A stretch of 64,000 nucleotides of DNA from Nitrosarchaeum sp. (GTDB lineage: Archaea; Thermoproteota; Nitrososphaeria; Nitrososphaerales; Nitrosopumilaceae), in contig JAHFUX010000002.1 of assembly GCA_023264875.1 (NCBI GenBank), positions 1 through 64,000 on the forward strand, read 5' to 3'. Below the pieces are notes generated by a model that was not told where the DNA came from, did no database searches, and saw only the letters and a program-made list of their open reading frames with translations. Made by a program: the position numbers and the translations under genes. Below are positions 39,611 through 49,092 of the stretch, piece after piece. Numbering within the stretch: position 1 is the first letter of the stretch; every line of letters starts with the position of its first letter.

Positions 39611-40093
39611 TTATTTTAGTTTTGCATCCCACTTGCCTTCATTAATTTCGGCAGTGATCTCTTTTGGCGATTTTCCTTCAATCTTAATTCCAAGTGATGA
39701 GCATGTTCCAATTATTGTTTTTGCAACAGCTTTTAATGAAGATGCATATGATTTCTCTAATTTTGTATTTGCAACTTTGATGACAGAATCTATGGTTATA
39801 TCACCTACCCATGTTGATCCTGCAGTTCCTGTTCCTTTTTGAATTCCTGCCTCTTTTAGCAATAGTGCAGCTGCAGAAGGAATTCCGATCTCTATCTCCC
39901 ATTTTTTTGTATCAGGATAAACAGAAACTGTTACTGGCACTTTCATTCCTTCAAAGTCTTTTGTCTTTTCATTAATGGCCTTGATTATCTCCATAATGTT
40001 GACTCCTAATGGACCTAAAGCTGGACCTAACGGTGGACCTGCTGAAGCAGCTCCGCCAGTTACAAGTGATGATACTTTTTGTGCTTCTACCAT
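39611..40093 (-). CDS. rpl11: Ribosomal protein L11
   Basis: GGAASAGPPLGPALGPLGVNIMEIIKAINEKT. Confidence 0.96.
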   Translation of the reverse strand: MVEAQKVSSLVTGGAASAGPPLGPALGPLGVNIMEIIKAINEKTKDFEGMKVPVTVSVYPDTKKWEIEIGIPSAAALLLKEAGIQKGTGTAGSTWVGDITIDSVIKVANTKLEKSYASSLKAVAKTIIGTCSSLGIKIEGKSPKEITAEINEGKWDAKLK

Positions 40094-40127
40094 ATTTATC
40101 AGCTTAATACGAAAAATTTAATCCTTC

Positions 40128-40586
40128 CTAAGACTCACTTGACAGTTTTAGATAGTTGGCGTCTACAGTTACTGGTAATTGATAAGATGCATCTAATAGA
40201 ACAACAGTTGCTTCTTCTTTGTCTACATCTATTCTAGTGATTGTGGCTTTCATTCCTTTGAATGGACCGCCTGTGATCTCAACTATGTTATCTACTGCTA
40301 ATTGTGAAACTGTGGATTTCTTTATCAAATATCCTTCAATGTCTTTAAATTCTAATTCTCCTCTAAGTTGACCGCGAATATGTCTAACTCCTTCCACTGC
40401 CATGTATGCATCGCTGGGGTTTATTGCCTCGATTACAACATATCCTTTTAGATTATCTACTAGTAATACTGACTGGATGTTGATTTTGTTGGCATTTGCT
40501 TTTGCTTCTAATAGTCTCATGACTACTTTTTCTTGACCTCCAGTGGTTCTTATTGCAAAAAGATGAGATTTAATTTCCTCGGACAA
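40128..40586 (-). CDS. spt5: Transcription elongation factor Spt5/NusG (TTG start)
   Basis: LFAIRTTGGQEKVVMRLLEAKA; GYVVIEAINPSDAYMAVEGVRHIRGQ; KOW ITGGPFKGMKATITRID. Confidence 0.94.
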   Translation of the reverse strand: MSEEIKSHLFAIRTTGGQEKVVMRLLEAKANANKINIQSVLLVDNLKGYVVIEAINPSDAYMAVEGVRHIRGQLRGELEFKDIEGYLIKKSTVSQLAVDNIVEITGGPFKGMKATITRIDVDKEEATVVLLDASYQLPVTVDANYLKLSSES

Positions 40587-40588
40587 TT

Positions 40589-40762
40589 TTATCTACCAAA
40601 TGTAATTACAGAAAAGACAAACTGAATTGTAAAGCCAATAGCACCAACTCCTGCAATTCCTATCAATACTAATCTGAGATGCTGTTGATACTCTTCACGA
40701 TCTGGCTTTTTAGCCATTTTCAAAGTATTTGCCATATTTTTCAAAGTCTGCTTAGGGTTCAT
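40589..40762 (-). CDS. secE: Preprotein translocase subunit SecE (Sec61-gamma), 57 aa; absent from the supplied ORF track
   Basis: Manual translation: MNPKQTLKNMANTLKMAKKPDREEYQQHLRLVLIGIAGVGAIGFTIQFVFSVITFGR*; single C-terminal TM, directly upstream of spt5. Confidence 0.9.
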   Translation of the reverse strand: MNPKQTLKNMANTLKMAKKPDREEYQQHLRLVLIGIAGVGAIGFTIQFVFSVITFGR

Positions 40763-40801
40763 TGCTGGAAATTAATAAGGTGTCCTTATATCTCTTATCT
40801 C

Positions 40802-41578
40802 ATGGAACTACTAGTCGCATACCGTGATGACCCTGCGGGATACAACATGGCAAAATTTCTTTCTCAAGAAATGACACAAGACGGTGAGATTTATCGAGGC
40901 AAGTACTATGATTTGTTGATAATTTCAACTCCTGCAATTTCTGCTGATTGGCTAGAAGAAAAATATAATTATGATGGATTTATTTTTCTCTCAAAACATG
41001 CTGCAGAGTCTGGTGTTTTAGCTCTTACTTGTCATAGCACTGGTAATTTTTCAGAAGCCAAATTTGGAGGAAATGACAGACAAATAGCAATTCCTCATCC
41101 ATATATTCAAAAAGAATACCTTCAAACACTCTGGAAAAATAAATCCCAGTTCTCAGATTTTCAAATTACAATCGAAGCTACACACCATGGACCTACTGCA
41201 TTGACTAAACCTACTATATTCATTGAAATTGGCACAACTGAAAAACAATGGACTGATGTTTCTTTGTGTAATTCAGTTGCTGTTTTAGTACATAGTGTAA
41301 TGACTAAAAATATCAAGCCATCTCCTGTGGCAATTTGTTTTGGAGGCACACATTATCCTGATAAATTTACCAAGGAATTACTAGAAGAAAGATTTGCACT
41401 TGGAACTGTTGTACCAAAACACGCACTAGATAACATTGATGAAGATTTGTTTTTACATATTTTAAAGCAAAATAAAATGGCAAAAAATGTTCTTTTGGAT
41501 TGGGGAGGGCTAGGATCAAACAAACAAAAGTTAATTAATTTTCTCAATGACACTGATCTTGAGATCGTCAAACTTTGA
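40802..41578 (+). CDS. dtdA: D-aminoacyl-tRNA deacylase (DtdA/GEK1 family)
   Basis: MELLVAYRDDPAGYNMAKFL; FLSKHAAESGVLALTCHSTGNF; ATHHGPTALTKPTIFIEIGTTE; start moved to ATG 40802 because the track start overlaps secE. Confidence 0.9.
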   Translation: MELLVAYRDDPAGYNMAKFLSQEMTQDGEIYRGKYYDLLIISTPAISADWLEEKYNYDGFIFLSKHAAESGVLALTCHSTGNFSEAKFGGNDRQIAIPHPYIQKEYLQTLWKNKSQFSDFQITIEATHHGPTALTKPTIFIEIGTTEKQWTDVSLCNSVAVLVHSVMTKNIKPSPVAICFGGTHYPDKFTKELLEERFALGTVVPKHALDNIDEDLFLHILKQNKMAKNVLLDWGGLGSNKQKLINFLNDTDLEIVKL

Positions 41579-41874
41579 ATCTTGATAAAAAAATTTACAA
41601 AAAATTACTTGAAGTACCTAAAGGAAAAATAACCACATATGGTGAATTGGCAAGAGCGGTTGGTTTGAAAAATGGACAAAGAGCAGTTGGTAAAATTATG
41701 AACAAGAATCCTTACCCCGTAATAATTCCATGTCACAGAGTTGTAAAATCAGATGGTAAAGTTGGTGGATATGCATATGGTGAAGAGATTAAATCTGATA
41801 TGTTGACTAGAGAAGGAATTGTAATAAAGAATGGCAAAATTTTGGATTTAGAAAATAAGATTTATCGATTCTAA
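41575..41874 (+). CDS. Methylated-DNA--protein-cysteine methyltransferase-like protein, C-terminal domain only (TTG start)
   Basis: GKITTYGELARAVGLKNGQRAVGKIMNKNPYPVIIPCHRVVKSDGKVGGYAYG; PCHRV active-site motif. Confidence 0.9.
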   Translation: MNLDKKIYKKLLEVPKGKITTYGELARAVGLKNGQRAVGKIMNKNPYPVIIPCHRVVKSDGKVGGYAYGEEIKSDMLTREGIVIKNGKILDLENKIYRF

Positions 41875-42332
41875 CTTTTTCTCTTGGAAATAGTTTCTTC
41901 CATTAGTAATCTTAGGTGGGCCTTGTTTCTTACAGTGTTTCCACCTACTTTTTTGTAAAGTATCCAAAATTCTGGATTTGTTAGTTCTTTTCTATCTTTG
42001 GCAATTTTTAGCAATCTTCTTAATGCGCGAACTTTGGCAACGTAGACACTTTTCTTTCCCACTCTTGCACCTTTTGTACCTTGTTTTGATCCTTGGGTTG
42101 TTCCTCTTTTATTTTTTTGAGCTTTTTTAGTATGTGCTCTTCCTCGTGAAGTTCCAACAATTGATTTTATTTTGATTTTTTTTGCTGTAATTAGACTACG
42201 AATATTTGCTCTTGTAATTGCATCAGCTACATCATCTAGGTGATCTGAATCAAATTTTACTCTGTGAATTCCAACGCCGGTAACCCGTGCTACCAGTCTT
42301 TTTTTAGCTCTAAGATTTACTACCACTTGCAC
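41871..42332 (-). CDS. rpl19e: Ribosomal protein L19e
   Basis: LRAKKRLVARVTGVGIHRVKFD; RGRAHTKKAQKNKRGTTQGSKQG; ALRRLLKIAKDRKE. Confidence 0.93.
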   Translation of the reverse strand: MQVVVNLRAKKRLVARVTGVGIHRVKFDSDHLDDVADAITRANIRSLITAKKIKIKSIVGTSRGRAHTKKAQKNKRGTTQGSKQGTKGARVGKKSVYVAKVRALRRLLKIAKDRKELTNPEFWILYKKVGGNTVRNKAHLRLLMEETISKRKS

Positions 42333-42714
42333 TCACTCTCGCATTAAAAACTTTGAATTTACTTTCCATTGCTTTTGCAATGATTTCTTTTCTTTTTCTA
42401 GTACCAACACCATGTCCAAATCTTACTCCATCTGTTTTTGGGTTTAGTTTTTCCAAGTCACTTAATGTGTGAACTAGATTATCTGTATATCCTGAAGGAT
42501 GTAATCCTTTTGCCTCTTTTGGTCCTCCATAACCTACTTTGACAAGTCCTGGACGACCTCTACTTTTTTGTTTTCTTTGATGATGATCAATTCCTTTTGG
42601 TTTTCTCCAATTTGTTTGTAGTCTAACATAACGCCAGCTTTCTGGTCTGACAAATTCTGGATTGTGTTCTTTAACTTCTTGTCTTTTAGCTAGCTTCTCT
42701 TTATTGATCGGCAT
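42310..42714 (-). CDS. rpl32e: Ribosomal protein L32e
   Basis: FVRPESWRYVRLQTNWRKPKGIDHHQRKQKSRGRPGLVKVGYGGPKEAKGLHPSG; start placed at ATG 42714 (MPINKEKLAKRQE). Confidence 0.92.
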   Translation of the reverse strand: MPINKEKLAKRQEVKEHNPEFVRPESWRYVRLQTNWRKPKGIDHHQRKQKSRGRPGLVKVGYGGPKEAKGLHPSGYTDNLVHTLSDLEKLNPKTDGVRFGHGVGTRKRKEIIAKAMESKFKVFNARVSASGSKS

Positions 42715-42858
42715 CAGTTTGATTCTTGAAATTTTAAATAAATACGTTCCTAGATGAAAAAAAATCATCTGATAGGAAAGAGATAATAAGGAAAATTAAG
42801 GCGGATCGAAATATCTCATGATTAAGCCTGGGATTATTATGATAATTGTTGATGGGGG

Positions 42859-44466
42859 TTGTTTCCTCTGACCGAAATAGTAGGTCCTATTAAAACTGAC
42901 AAATTTTTATCACAGATACAAGACTTTGGAATAAATCCATCAAAAATAAGTCGTAATTTGAGCGTAGATGATCTAGTCAAAGCTGCTGTCACTCGAAACG
43001 AAGGAGTGATAAATTCAACTGGTTCTCTTTCTGTAAATACTGGAAAATACACTGGAAGATCTCCTGATGACAGATTTATTGTGTATGATGATAAAACCCG
43101 TAACACAATTGACTGGGGAAAAATTAACCATCAATTTGCAAGTGACAAATTTGAAAAAATTCTTGAAAAAATGAAACGTTTTGTAGATGGAAAAGATCTT
43201 TTTGTGTTTGATGGATTTACAGGTGCAGACAAAGAAAATCGATTATCTATTAGAGTAATCAATGATCATGTTTGGCAAAGTCTCTTTTCAAGGCAATTAT
43301 TCATAAGGCCATCAAAAGAAGAATTAGAGAATCATGAACCCGAATTTACTGTAATGTGTATTAATGATTTTGAAGCAATCCCTAAAGTTGATGGTACTGC
43401 ATCAAATGTTTTCATATTGATTGATTTGACTAGAAAAATTGTTTTGATTGGTGGAACTCAATATGCAGGTGAGATGAAAAAATCCATGTTTAGCGTAATG
43501 AATTTTCTCTTACCTGACCGTGGTATATTTCCAATGCACTGTTCTGCAAATATTGGAAAAAATGGTGATACTACTTTGTTTTTTGGGTTATCTGGTACTG
43601 GAAAAACTACTCTTTCAGCTGATCCTAATAGAAGATTAATTGGAGACGATGAACATGGTTGGTCTGATAATGGAACATTCAACTTTGAAGGAGGATGTTA
43701 TGCAAAATGTATCAATCTTAGCCAAGATGCAGAGCCTGAAATCTGGAACGCAATAAAACCTGGGGCTGTGCTAGAAAATGTTGTACTCAATGACAATGTT
43801 CCTGATTATGACGATAACAGATTAACTGAAAATACCCGTGTCGCATATCCACTGGATTACATTCCAGGTGCAGTAATTCCAAGTGTAGGCGGACATCCAA
43901 AAATAATTGTATTTCTAACTGCAGATGCTTTGGGCGTTTTACCACCTATCTCTAGACTAACAAAAGAAGGTGCAATGTATCATTTTATGTCTGGTTACAC
44001 TAGTAAACTAGCTGGAACTGAACGAGGAATCAAAGAACCAAAATCTGTATTTTCTGAATGTTTTGGAGCACCATTTATGCCTAGACCTGCATCTGTGTAT
44101 GCAAAACTACTTGGAGAAAAAATCATTGAACACAATACAATTGTTTATCTTGTTAATACAGGATGGTCTGGTGGACCATATGGCATCGGTACAAGAATCA
44201 AGATAAAGTATAGTCGAGCAATGGTTACTGCTGCTCTTACTGGCGCTCTTGACACAATAACGTATCGCCATGATGATTTATTCAATCTAGATATTCCAGT
44301 TGAAGTTCCAAATGTTCCATCTGAAATACTTGATCCAAAAAATACTTGGTCAGATAAAGACTCATACAAACTTTCTGCAAAAAAACTAGCTCAGATGTTT
44401 GTTGAAAATTTTAAGAAATTTCACAATGTTTCCCACGAAATACTAAATGCAGGTCCTAAATCTTAA
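42859..44466 (+). CDS. pckA: Phosphoenolpyruvate carboxykinase (ATP)
   Basis: GLSGTGKTTLSADPNRRLIGDDEHGW P-loop and metal site; TGRSPDDRFIV; TTG start. Confidence 0.96.
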   Translation: MFPLTEIVGPIKTDKFLSQIQDFGINPSKISRNLSVDDLVKAAVTRNEGVINSTGSLSVNTGKYTGRSPDDRFIVYDDKTRNTIDWGKINHQFASDKFEKILEKMKRFVDGKDLFVFDGFTGADKENRLSIRVINDHVWQSLFSRQLFIRPSKEELENHEPEFTVMCINDFEAIPKVDGTASNVFILIDLTRKIVLIGGTQYAGEMKKSMFSVMNFLLPDRGIFPMHCSANIGKNGDTTLFFGLSGTGKTTLSADPNRRLIGDDEHGWSDNGTFNFEGGCYAKCINLSQDAEPEIWNAIKPGAVLENVVLNDNVPDYDDNRLTENTRVAYPLDYIPGAVIPSVGGHPKIIVFLTADALGVLPPISRLTKEGAMYHFMSGYTSKLAGTERGIKEPKSVFSECFGAPFMPRPASVYAKLLGEKIIEHNTIVYLVNTGWSGGPYGIGTRIKIKYSRAMVTAALTGALDTITYRHDDLFNLDIPVEVPNVPSEILDPKNTWSDKDSYKLSAKKLAQMFVENFKKFHNVSHEILNAGPKS

Positions 44467-46505
44467 TCTGTAGATGTTTTTCTTATTGCTATAACTCCAA
44501 CAATTCCAATAATTATGATAATTCCTGAAACTATTGCTATTTGTTTTTCTGGAATGTCTGATAATTCAAATCCATACTGATCCTCATTTATTGAATTAAC
44601 TTCAATAGTATTATATGCATTAAAAGTTTTTTCACCCACTTTGATTTTTGCATCAATCCAATATTCTGCATTTTCATTGACTCTTATCGATGCATCCCTT
44701 TCTGGAGTCGCTGTGATGGTTTCTGTTTTTCCATCTTTACTGTTTATTACTGAAATTTTTGCAAAATTCCATTGTTCTGGATGATAAATTGTAAAGTTAA
44801 GTTTATCATCTTTTTGATTTACAGAAATTGAACCTTCAGTATAATGTATTAAAAAAGGAATTACATATTTTGTCCCATCATGATTTATGATTATTTTTCC
44901 TTCATGTTCTCCATAATTTTGTCCAAAAATTTTTATTGTAATTAGTAAATTATTTTCTTCTAAACTATGTGCGAATTGTATGAATTCTGGTCCCTCAAAT
45001 TTTACTTCTAAATTTTCCAGTGTTCCTTCTAGAAGTTTTAATTCTAATTGTTTTTGAGCAGTAGGATTATCTGAAGATAAGTTAATCACAAAGTTTGGTG
45101 GTGTGATAATTAATTTTGCATGAAACGCCTTTGCAATATTTAGCCTACCAGAACCTGAATCACTCAATGAAAATTCTTGGCCATAGGCATCAGAAACAGG
45201 TTCAGCTGTAGTCAATAACAATGACTTGATTTCATGACTATGCATGCTGGGATATTTTTCAAGCAATAATGCAGCTGCACCACTTACATGTGGTGCTGCA
45301 AAACTTGTACCGCTAGTGAAATTATATCCTCCATTACTTTGTGTTGTATTGATGTATGCCCCTGGGGCTACAATGTCTGGTTTTATGTAAAACGGTGAAA
45401 CAGGTCCTCTTGAACTAAAATATGCAACAAAATCTGGATTATAAAAAAGATGTAAACTAGCTTTGTTTTCTTTTTGAAGTGATTCTTTGATTTCCAATCC
45501 CTCTTTTCTATCCATTGATACTACTGGAATTTGTGGTTTGTAATCAGATTCCACAAATTCATGTATTAATTCACCAAGAAAAATTCCAGGTTCATTATTA
45601 TACACTATCAAAGCTTTTGCTCCTGCAGCTACTGCATTTTTTTCTTTTGTAGAAAAATACAGAAGGTCTCCTTTGACATCACTTCCCCTTTCTACAAGAA
45701 GAATTGAGTCTGCTGCGTTAATATCTTTAAGATCTTTTTCTTTTCCATATCCTCCAAAGATTATTTTGCCTACAATTGGTTCATTTAATTTTGAAGATCC
45801 TACCATGGGAATTACTATGTATGGTTTTTCATTAACTTCTAATGTTGCAACTAAACTTGATGTCAAATTATTATAAGTTGCACCGACTGTAACAGAACCA
45901 TAATTTCTTCCTGGGCTACCAATTGTTTGAGGTGTTGGGCCGTCATTTCCCGCAGCAACTACTACAAAGATTTCTTTTTCAAGTGCTCTATTTACCGCAT
46001 GTTCAATACTTGCATTTGTTTTGTTCACACCTAGACTGATATTGATTATATCGACACCATCTTCAATTGATTTGTCTATTGCTTTTATGATCAAATCTGA
46101 TGATACTGCTTCACCATTCTCTGAAACCTTGTATGCTAAAATTTTTGCTTTTGGAGCTACTCCTACTAATTGTCCATCGGCAGCAATTATTCCAGCAACT
46201 TGTGTTCCATGTCCATTTGTATCAAGTGGAGGTTCACCTTCTTGAATGAAATTATATCCTCCAATTACCTTTCCATCTGGTCCCCATCCAAAAAGATCTG
46301 GATGGTTAAAATCCACCCCTGTATCAATTACTGCAATTTTAATTCCATTCCCATCAATTCCCTCAAGTCTTGGAATGTCTCCTCCAACAAATGGGACACT
46401 TCTATTAAGATAAGTGTGAGAAGTATCATTTGGTTCAAAGAACTGCAAACTAATCAAAGATGCTGAAATAGTTACAATACATGCAAAAACTATCAATAGT
46501 TTCAT
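44463..46505 (-). CDS. Subtilisin-like S8 serine protease with inserted PA-like domain and C-terminal TM
   Basis: IAVIDTGVDFNHPDL (Asp), NGHGTQVAGIIA (His), TSGTSFAAPHVSGAAALLLE (Ser); C-terminal IAIVSGIIIIIGIVGVIAIRK. Confidence 0.95.
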   Translation of the reverse strand: MKLLIVFACIVTISASLISLQFFEPNDTSHTYLNRSVPFVGGDIPRLEGIDGNGIKIAVIDTGVDFNHPDLFGWGPDGKVIGGYNFIQEGEPPLDTNGHGTQVAGIIAADGQLVGVAPKAKILAYKVSENGEAVSSDLIIKAIDKSIEDGVDIINISLGVNKTNASIEHAVNRALEKEIFVVVAAGNDGPTPQTIGSPGRNYGSVTVGATYNNLTSSLVATLEVNEKPYIVIPMVGSSKLNEPIVGKIIFGGYGKEKDLKDINAADSILLVERGSDVKGDLLYFSTKEKNAVAAGAKALIVYNNEPGIFLGELIHEFVESDYKPQIPVVSMDRKEGLEIKESLQKENKASLHLFYNPDFVAYFSSRGPVSPFYIKPDIVAPGAYINTTQSNGGYNFTSGTSFAAPHVSGAAALLLEKYPSMHSHEIKSLLLTTAEPVSDAYGQEFSLSDSGSGRLNIAKAFHAKLIITPPNFVINLSSDNPTAQKQLELKLLEGTLENLEVKFEGPEFIQFAHSLEENNLLITIKIFGQNYGEHEGKIIINHDGTKYVIPFLIHYTEGSISVNQKDDKLNFTIYHPEQWNFAKISVINSKDGKTETITATPERDASIRVNENAEYWIDAKIKVGEKTFNAYNTIEVNSINEDQYGFELSDIPEKQIAIVSGIIIIIGIVGVIAIRKTSTD

Positions 46506-46582
46506 GTTTTTACGATATTTTTAGCAAGTAAAAACCAATTGGCTAGTAAAGCAATAAATGGAATAAATGTTGAGCTATCTAT

Positions 46583-47203
46583 ATGGGAAAATATACACTT
46601 CCAAAAATACCATATGCTTATGATGCATTAGAACCTCACATTGATGCAAAAACAATGGAGATTCATCATACAAAACATCACCAAACATACACAGACAAAC
46701 TTAATGCAGCACTAGAAAGTTGTCCAACAGAAATCCAGAATAAAGACATCTTGGACATTTTGTCTAACATTAACCAAGTACCAGAAGGACAAAGAGGTGC
46801 CATTAATTTCAATGGTGGTGGATATGATAATCATCAGCTATTTTGGAACAACATGAAACCAAATGGAGGCGGAGAACCTGGAGGATCAATTGCAGACGCA
46901 ATAAAGAATTCCTTTGGAAGCTTTTCTGACTTTAAGGAAAAATTCTCATCCACAACTGCAGTAATTCAAGGCAGTGGTTGGGGATGGTTGGTATACAATC
47001 CTTCCACTAAGAAGGTTGAGTACAAATCCATGCCAAACCAAACTAGTCCAAGAACTGAAGGATTAGTGCCATTGCTTGGCTGTGATGTTTGGGAACATGC
47101 ATACTATCTGAAATATCAAAACAAAAGACCTGACTATATTGCATCTTGGTGGAATGTAGTTAATTGGGACGAAGTAGAAAACAGATTCTCCAAAGCAAAA
47201 TAA
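46583..47203 (+). CDS. sod: Superoxide dismutase (Fe/Mn family)
   Basis: YDALEPHIDAKTMEIHHTKHHQTYTDKLN; GSGWGWLVYNP; DVWEHAYYLKYQNKRPDYIASWWNVVNW. Confidence 0.97.
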   Translation: MGKYTLPKIPYAYDALEPHIDAKTMEIHHTKHHQTYTDKLNAALESCPTEIQNKDILDILSNINQVPEGQRGAINFNGGGYDNHQLFWNNMKPNGGGEPGGSIADAIKNSFGSFSDFKEKFSSTTAVIQGSGWGWLVYNPSTKKVEYKSMPNQTSPRTEGLVPLLGCDVWEHAYYLKYQNKRPDYIASWWNVVNWDEVENRFSKAK

Positions 47204-47273
47204 AGTTCTAATCTTTATTTTTTTTATTATTCCATGAATGAATTTATAACCATCTCAAGATGGTTTGTTGTAA

Positions 47274-47699
47274 ATGAGTGAAGAGCAAGCACAACAATTA
47301 ATGCAACAAATGCAAATGCTTGAAACCTACTTTACTGATTTGTCGCAACGTGAAGGAACCCTTCTCAGTGTTCTAAGAGAAGCTATATCTGCAATTGAAT
47401 CGATAAAATCACTTCGTCAGAAACCTGACTCTGATACTTTAGTTCCGATTGGAATGGGTGCTTATGTCCAAACAAAAATTTTATCTGATAACAAAATTAT
47501 TTTGAATATAGGTGCAGGAATTGCCATGGAAAAAACATATGATTCTACTATAAACTATCTTGAGGCACGAATTAAGGAAATTGAAGTCGCATTGCAAGAT
47601 ACTTCTGCAAAAAAACAAGAAGCGGTTGCAAGATTGGAACACGGTAAAGAACAAATGAATCAACTCATGCAAGATACATCTCAAGATATTTCAGGATAA
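47274..47699 (+). CDS. pfdA: Prefoldin alpha subunit
   Basis: Coiled-coil ends with LVPIGMGAYVQTKI...ILNIGAGIAMEKTYDS; precedes ftsY. Confidence 0.9.
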   Translation: MSEEQAQQLMQQMQMLETYFTDLSQREGTLLSVLREAISAIESIKSLRQKPDSDTLVPIGMGAYVQTKILSDNKIILNIGAGIAMEKTYDSTINYLEARIKEIEVALQDTSAKKQEAVARLEHGKEQMNQLMQDTSQDISG

Positions 47700-47703
47700 A
47701 ATA

Positions 47704-49092
47704 ATGTTTGATCACCTACGCAATGCATTTTCAAATGCAGCGAAAAGTCTTGGTGAAAAAGAATTAAATGAAAAAGACATCGAAGAAATTCTTTTTGAGT
47801 TGGAACTATCTCTTCTTGAATCTGATGTAGCTAGCGAAGTGATCGATTCCATCAAAACAGACTTGAAAAATCATCTAATTGGTTCTAAAGTAGCTAAAAA
47901 TGAAATTGAAAAATTTGTTAAAGACAGCTTGATTTCTAGTATTTCATCATTGTTTGATGCTGCAGGTACTGTTGATCTCTTTGAAAAAATTAATGAAAAA
48001 AAGAAAACAGGTAATCCTTTTCTCATACTCTTTGTAGGAATTAACGGAACTGGAAAAACTACTTCTCTTGCTAAAGTAGCTCACATGTTACAACAAGCAA
48101 AATACTCTATAGTGGTAGCAGCTGCTGATACATTTAGAGCAGGAGCAATAGAGCAATTACGTGAACACACAAATCGTCTGAATCTAAAATTAGTTGCTCA
48201 AAACTATAATTCTGATCCTGCTGCTGTAGCGAGAGATGCAGTTCTTTATGCAAAATCACACAAAATGGATTGTGTACTAATTGATACTGCGGGTAGAATG
48301 CAAACCAGTAAAAATCTGATGGAACAAATTACTAAAATTACCAAAGTAGTAAATCCAGATTTTAAGATTTTTGTTGGTGATTCTTTAGCTGGAAATGATA
48401 CTGTAAACCAAGCACGTGAATTTTTTGAACACGTAAAATTCAATGGTTCAATTCTAACAAAAAGTGATGCGGATGCACGTGGTGGGGCTGCACTATCTAT
48501 TGTGAAAATTACATCTACCCCTGTACTCTACCTTGGTGTTGGACAAGAATATGCAGATCTAAAACCTTTTGATAAAGAAATTTTTCTAGAAACTGTGTTT
48601 GGTTCATTATCCGGAGTAGATATTAAAAAAATTTCTTCTGAACCAGAACCAAAAGTAATACCAGAACCAAAAGTAATACCAGAACCAAAAGTAATACCAG
48701 AACCAAAAGTAATACCAGAACCAAAAGTAATACCAGAACCAAAAGTAATACCAGAACCAAAAGTAATACCAGAACCCAAAACTGATTCTTCTGTAAGTGA
48801 TCCTTTTGCAGGAATTATAGATGCTGATATTTTCAAATATTCGGAATTATATGATATTACTCCACCAGAAAATGATGATGAAGCAATTCAACTTAGTACA
48901 AAAATTTGTGATTGGATTAAACAGGGACGACCAAAACCTGGAGACTCTAAAACTGATAAGAAAACAAAATTTGGTGAATTTGATGAACATTTGTCTAAAA
49001 AAGAAGAAATTAACGATGAGAAACACAAACAAGATAAAGAAGAAGAAAAATCTAAAAAGAAACGAGGTGTATTTGGATTCTTTAAGAAATGA
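47704..49092 (+). CDS. ftsY: Signal recognition particle receptor FtsY with repetitive C-terminal extension
   Basis: GINGTGKTTSLAKVA, AAADTFRAGAIEQL, LIDTAGRMQTSKNLM, SILTKSDADARGGAALS; then (PEPKVI)n and a charged tail. Confidence 0.96.
   Translation: MFDHLRNAFSNAAKSLGEKELNEKDIEEILFELELSLLESDVASEVIDSIKTDLKNHLIGSKVAKNEIEKFVKDSLISSISSLFDAAGTVDLFEKINEKKKTGNPFLILFVGINGTGKTTSLAKVAHMLQQAKYSIVVAAADTFRAGAIEQLREHTNRLNLKLVAQNYNSDPAAVARDAVLYAKSHKMDCVLIDTAGRMQTSKNLMEQITKITKVVNPDFKIFVGDSLAGNDTVNQAREFFEHVKFNGSILTKSDADARGGAALSIVKITSTPVLYLGVGQEYADLKPFDKEIFLETVFGSLSGVDIKKISSEPEPKVIPEPKVIPEPKVIPEPKVIPEPKVIPEPKVIPEPKVIPEPKTDSSVSDPFAGIIDADIFKYSELYDITPPENDDEAIQLSTKICDWIKQGRPKPGDSKTDKKTKFGEFDEHLSKKEEINDEKHKQDKEEEKSKKKRGVFGFFKK
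48643..48768 (+). repeat. Seven perfect tandem copies of an 18-bp unit (ccagaaccaaaagtaata) inside ftsY
   Basis: Direct reading; encodes PEPKVI repeats; partial eighth unit follows (ccagaaccc). Confidence 0.95.

Noticed and set aside
48643-48768. Possible CRISPR-like repeat array
   Set aside because: Repeats are contiguous with no spacers and lie in frame within ftsY
48528-48836. Minus-strand ORF with (FGSGIT)n repeats opposite ftsY
   Set aside because: It is the antisense reading of the 18-bp tandem repeat in a strongly supported ftsY gene; a repeat divisible by 3 keeps all frames open
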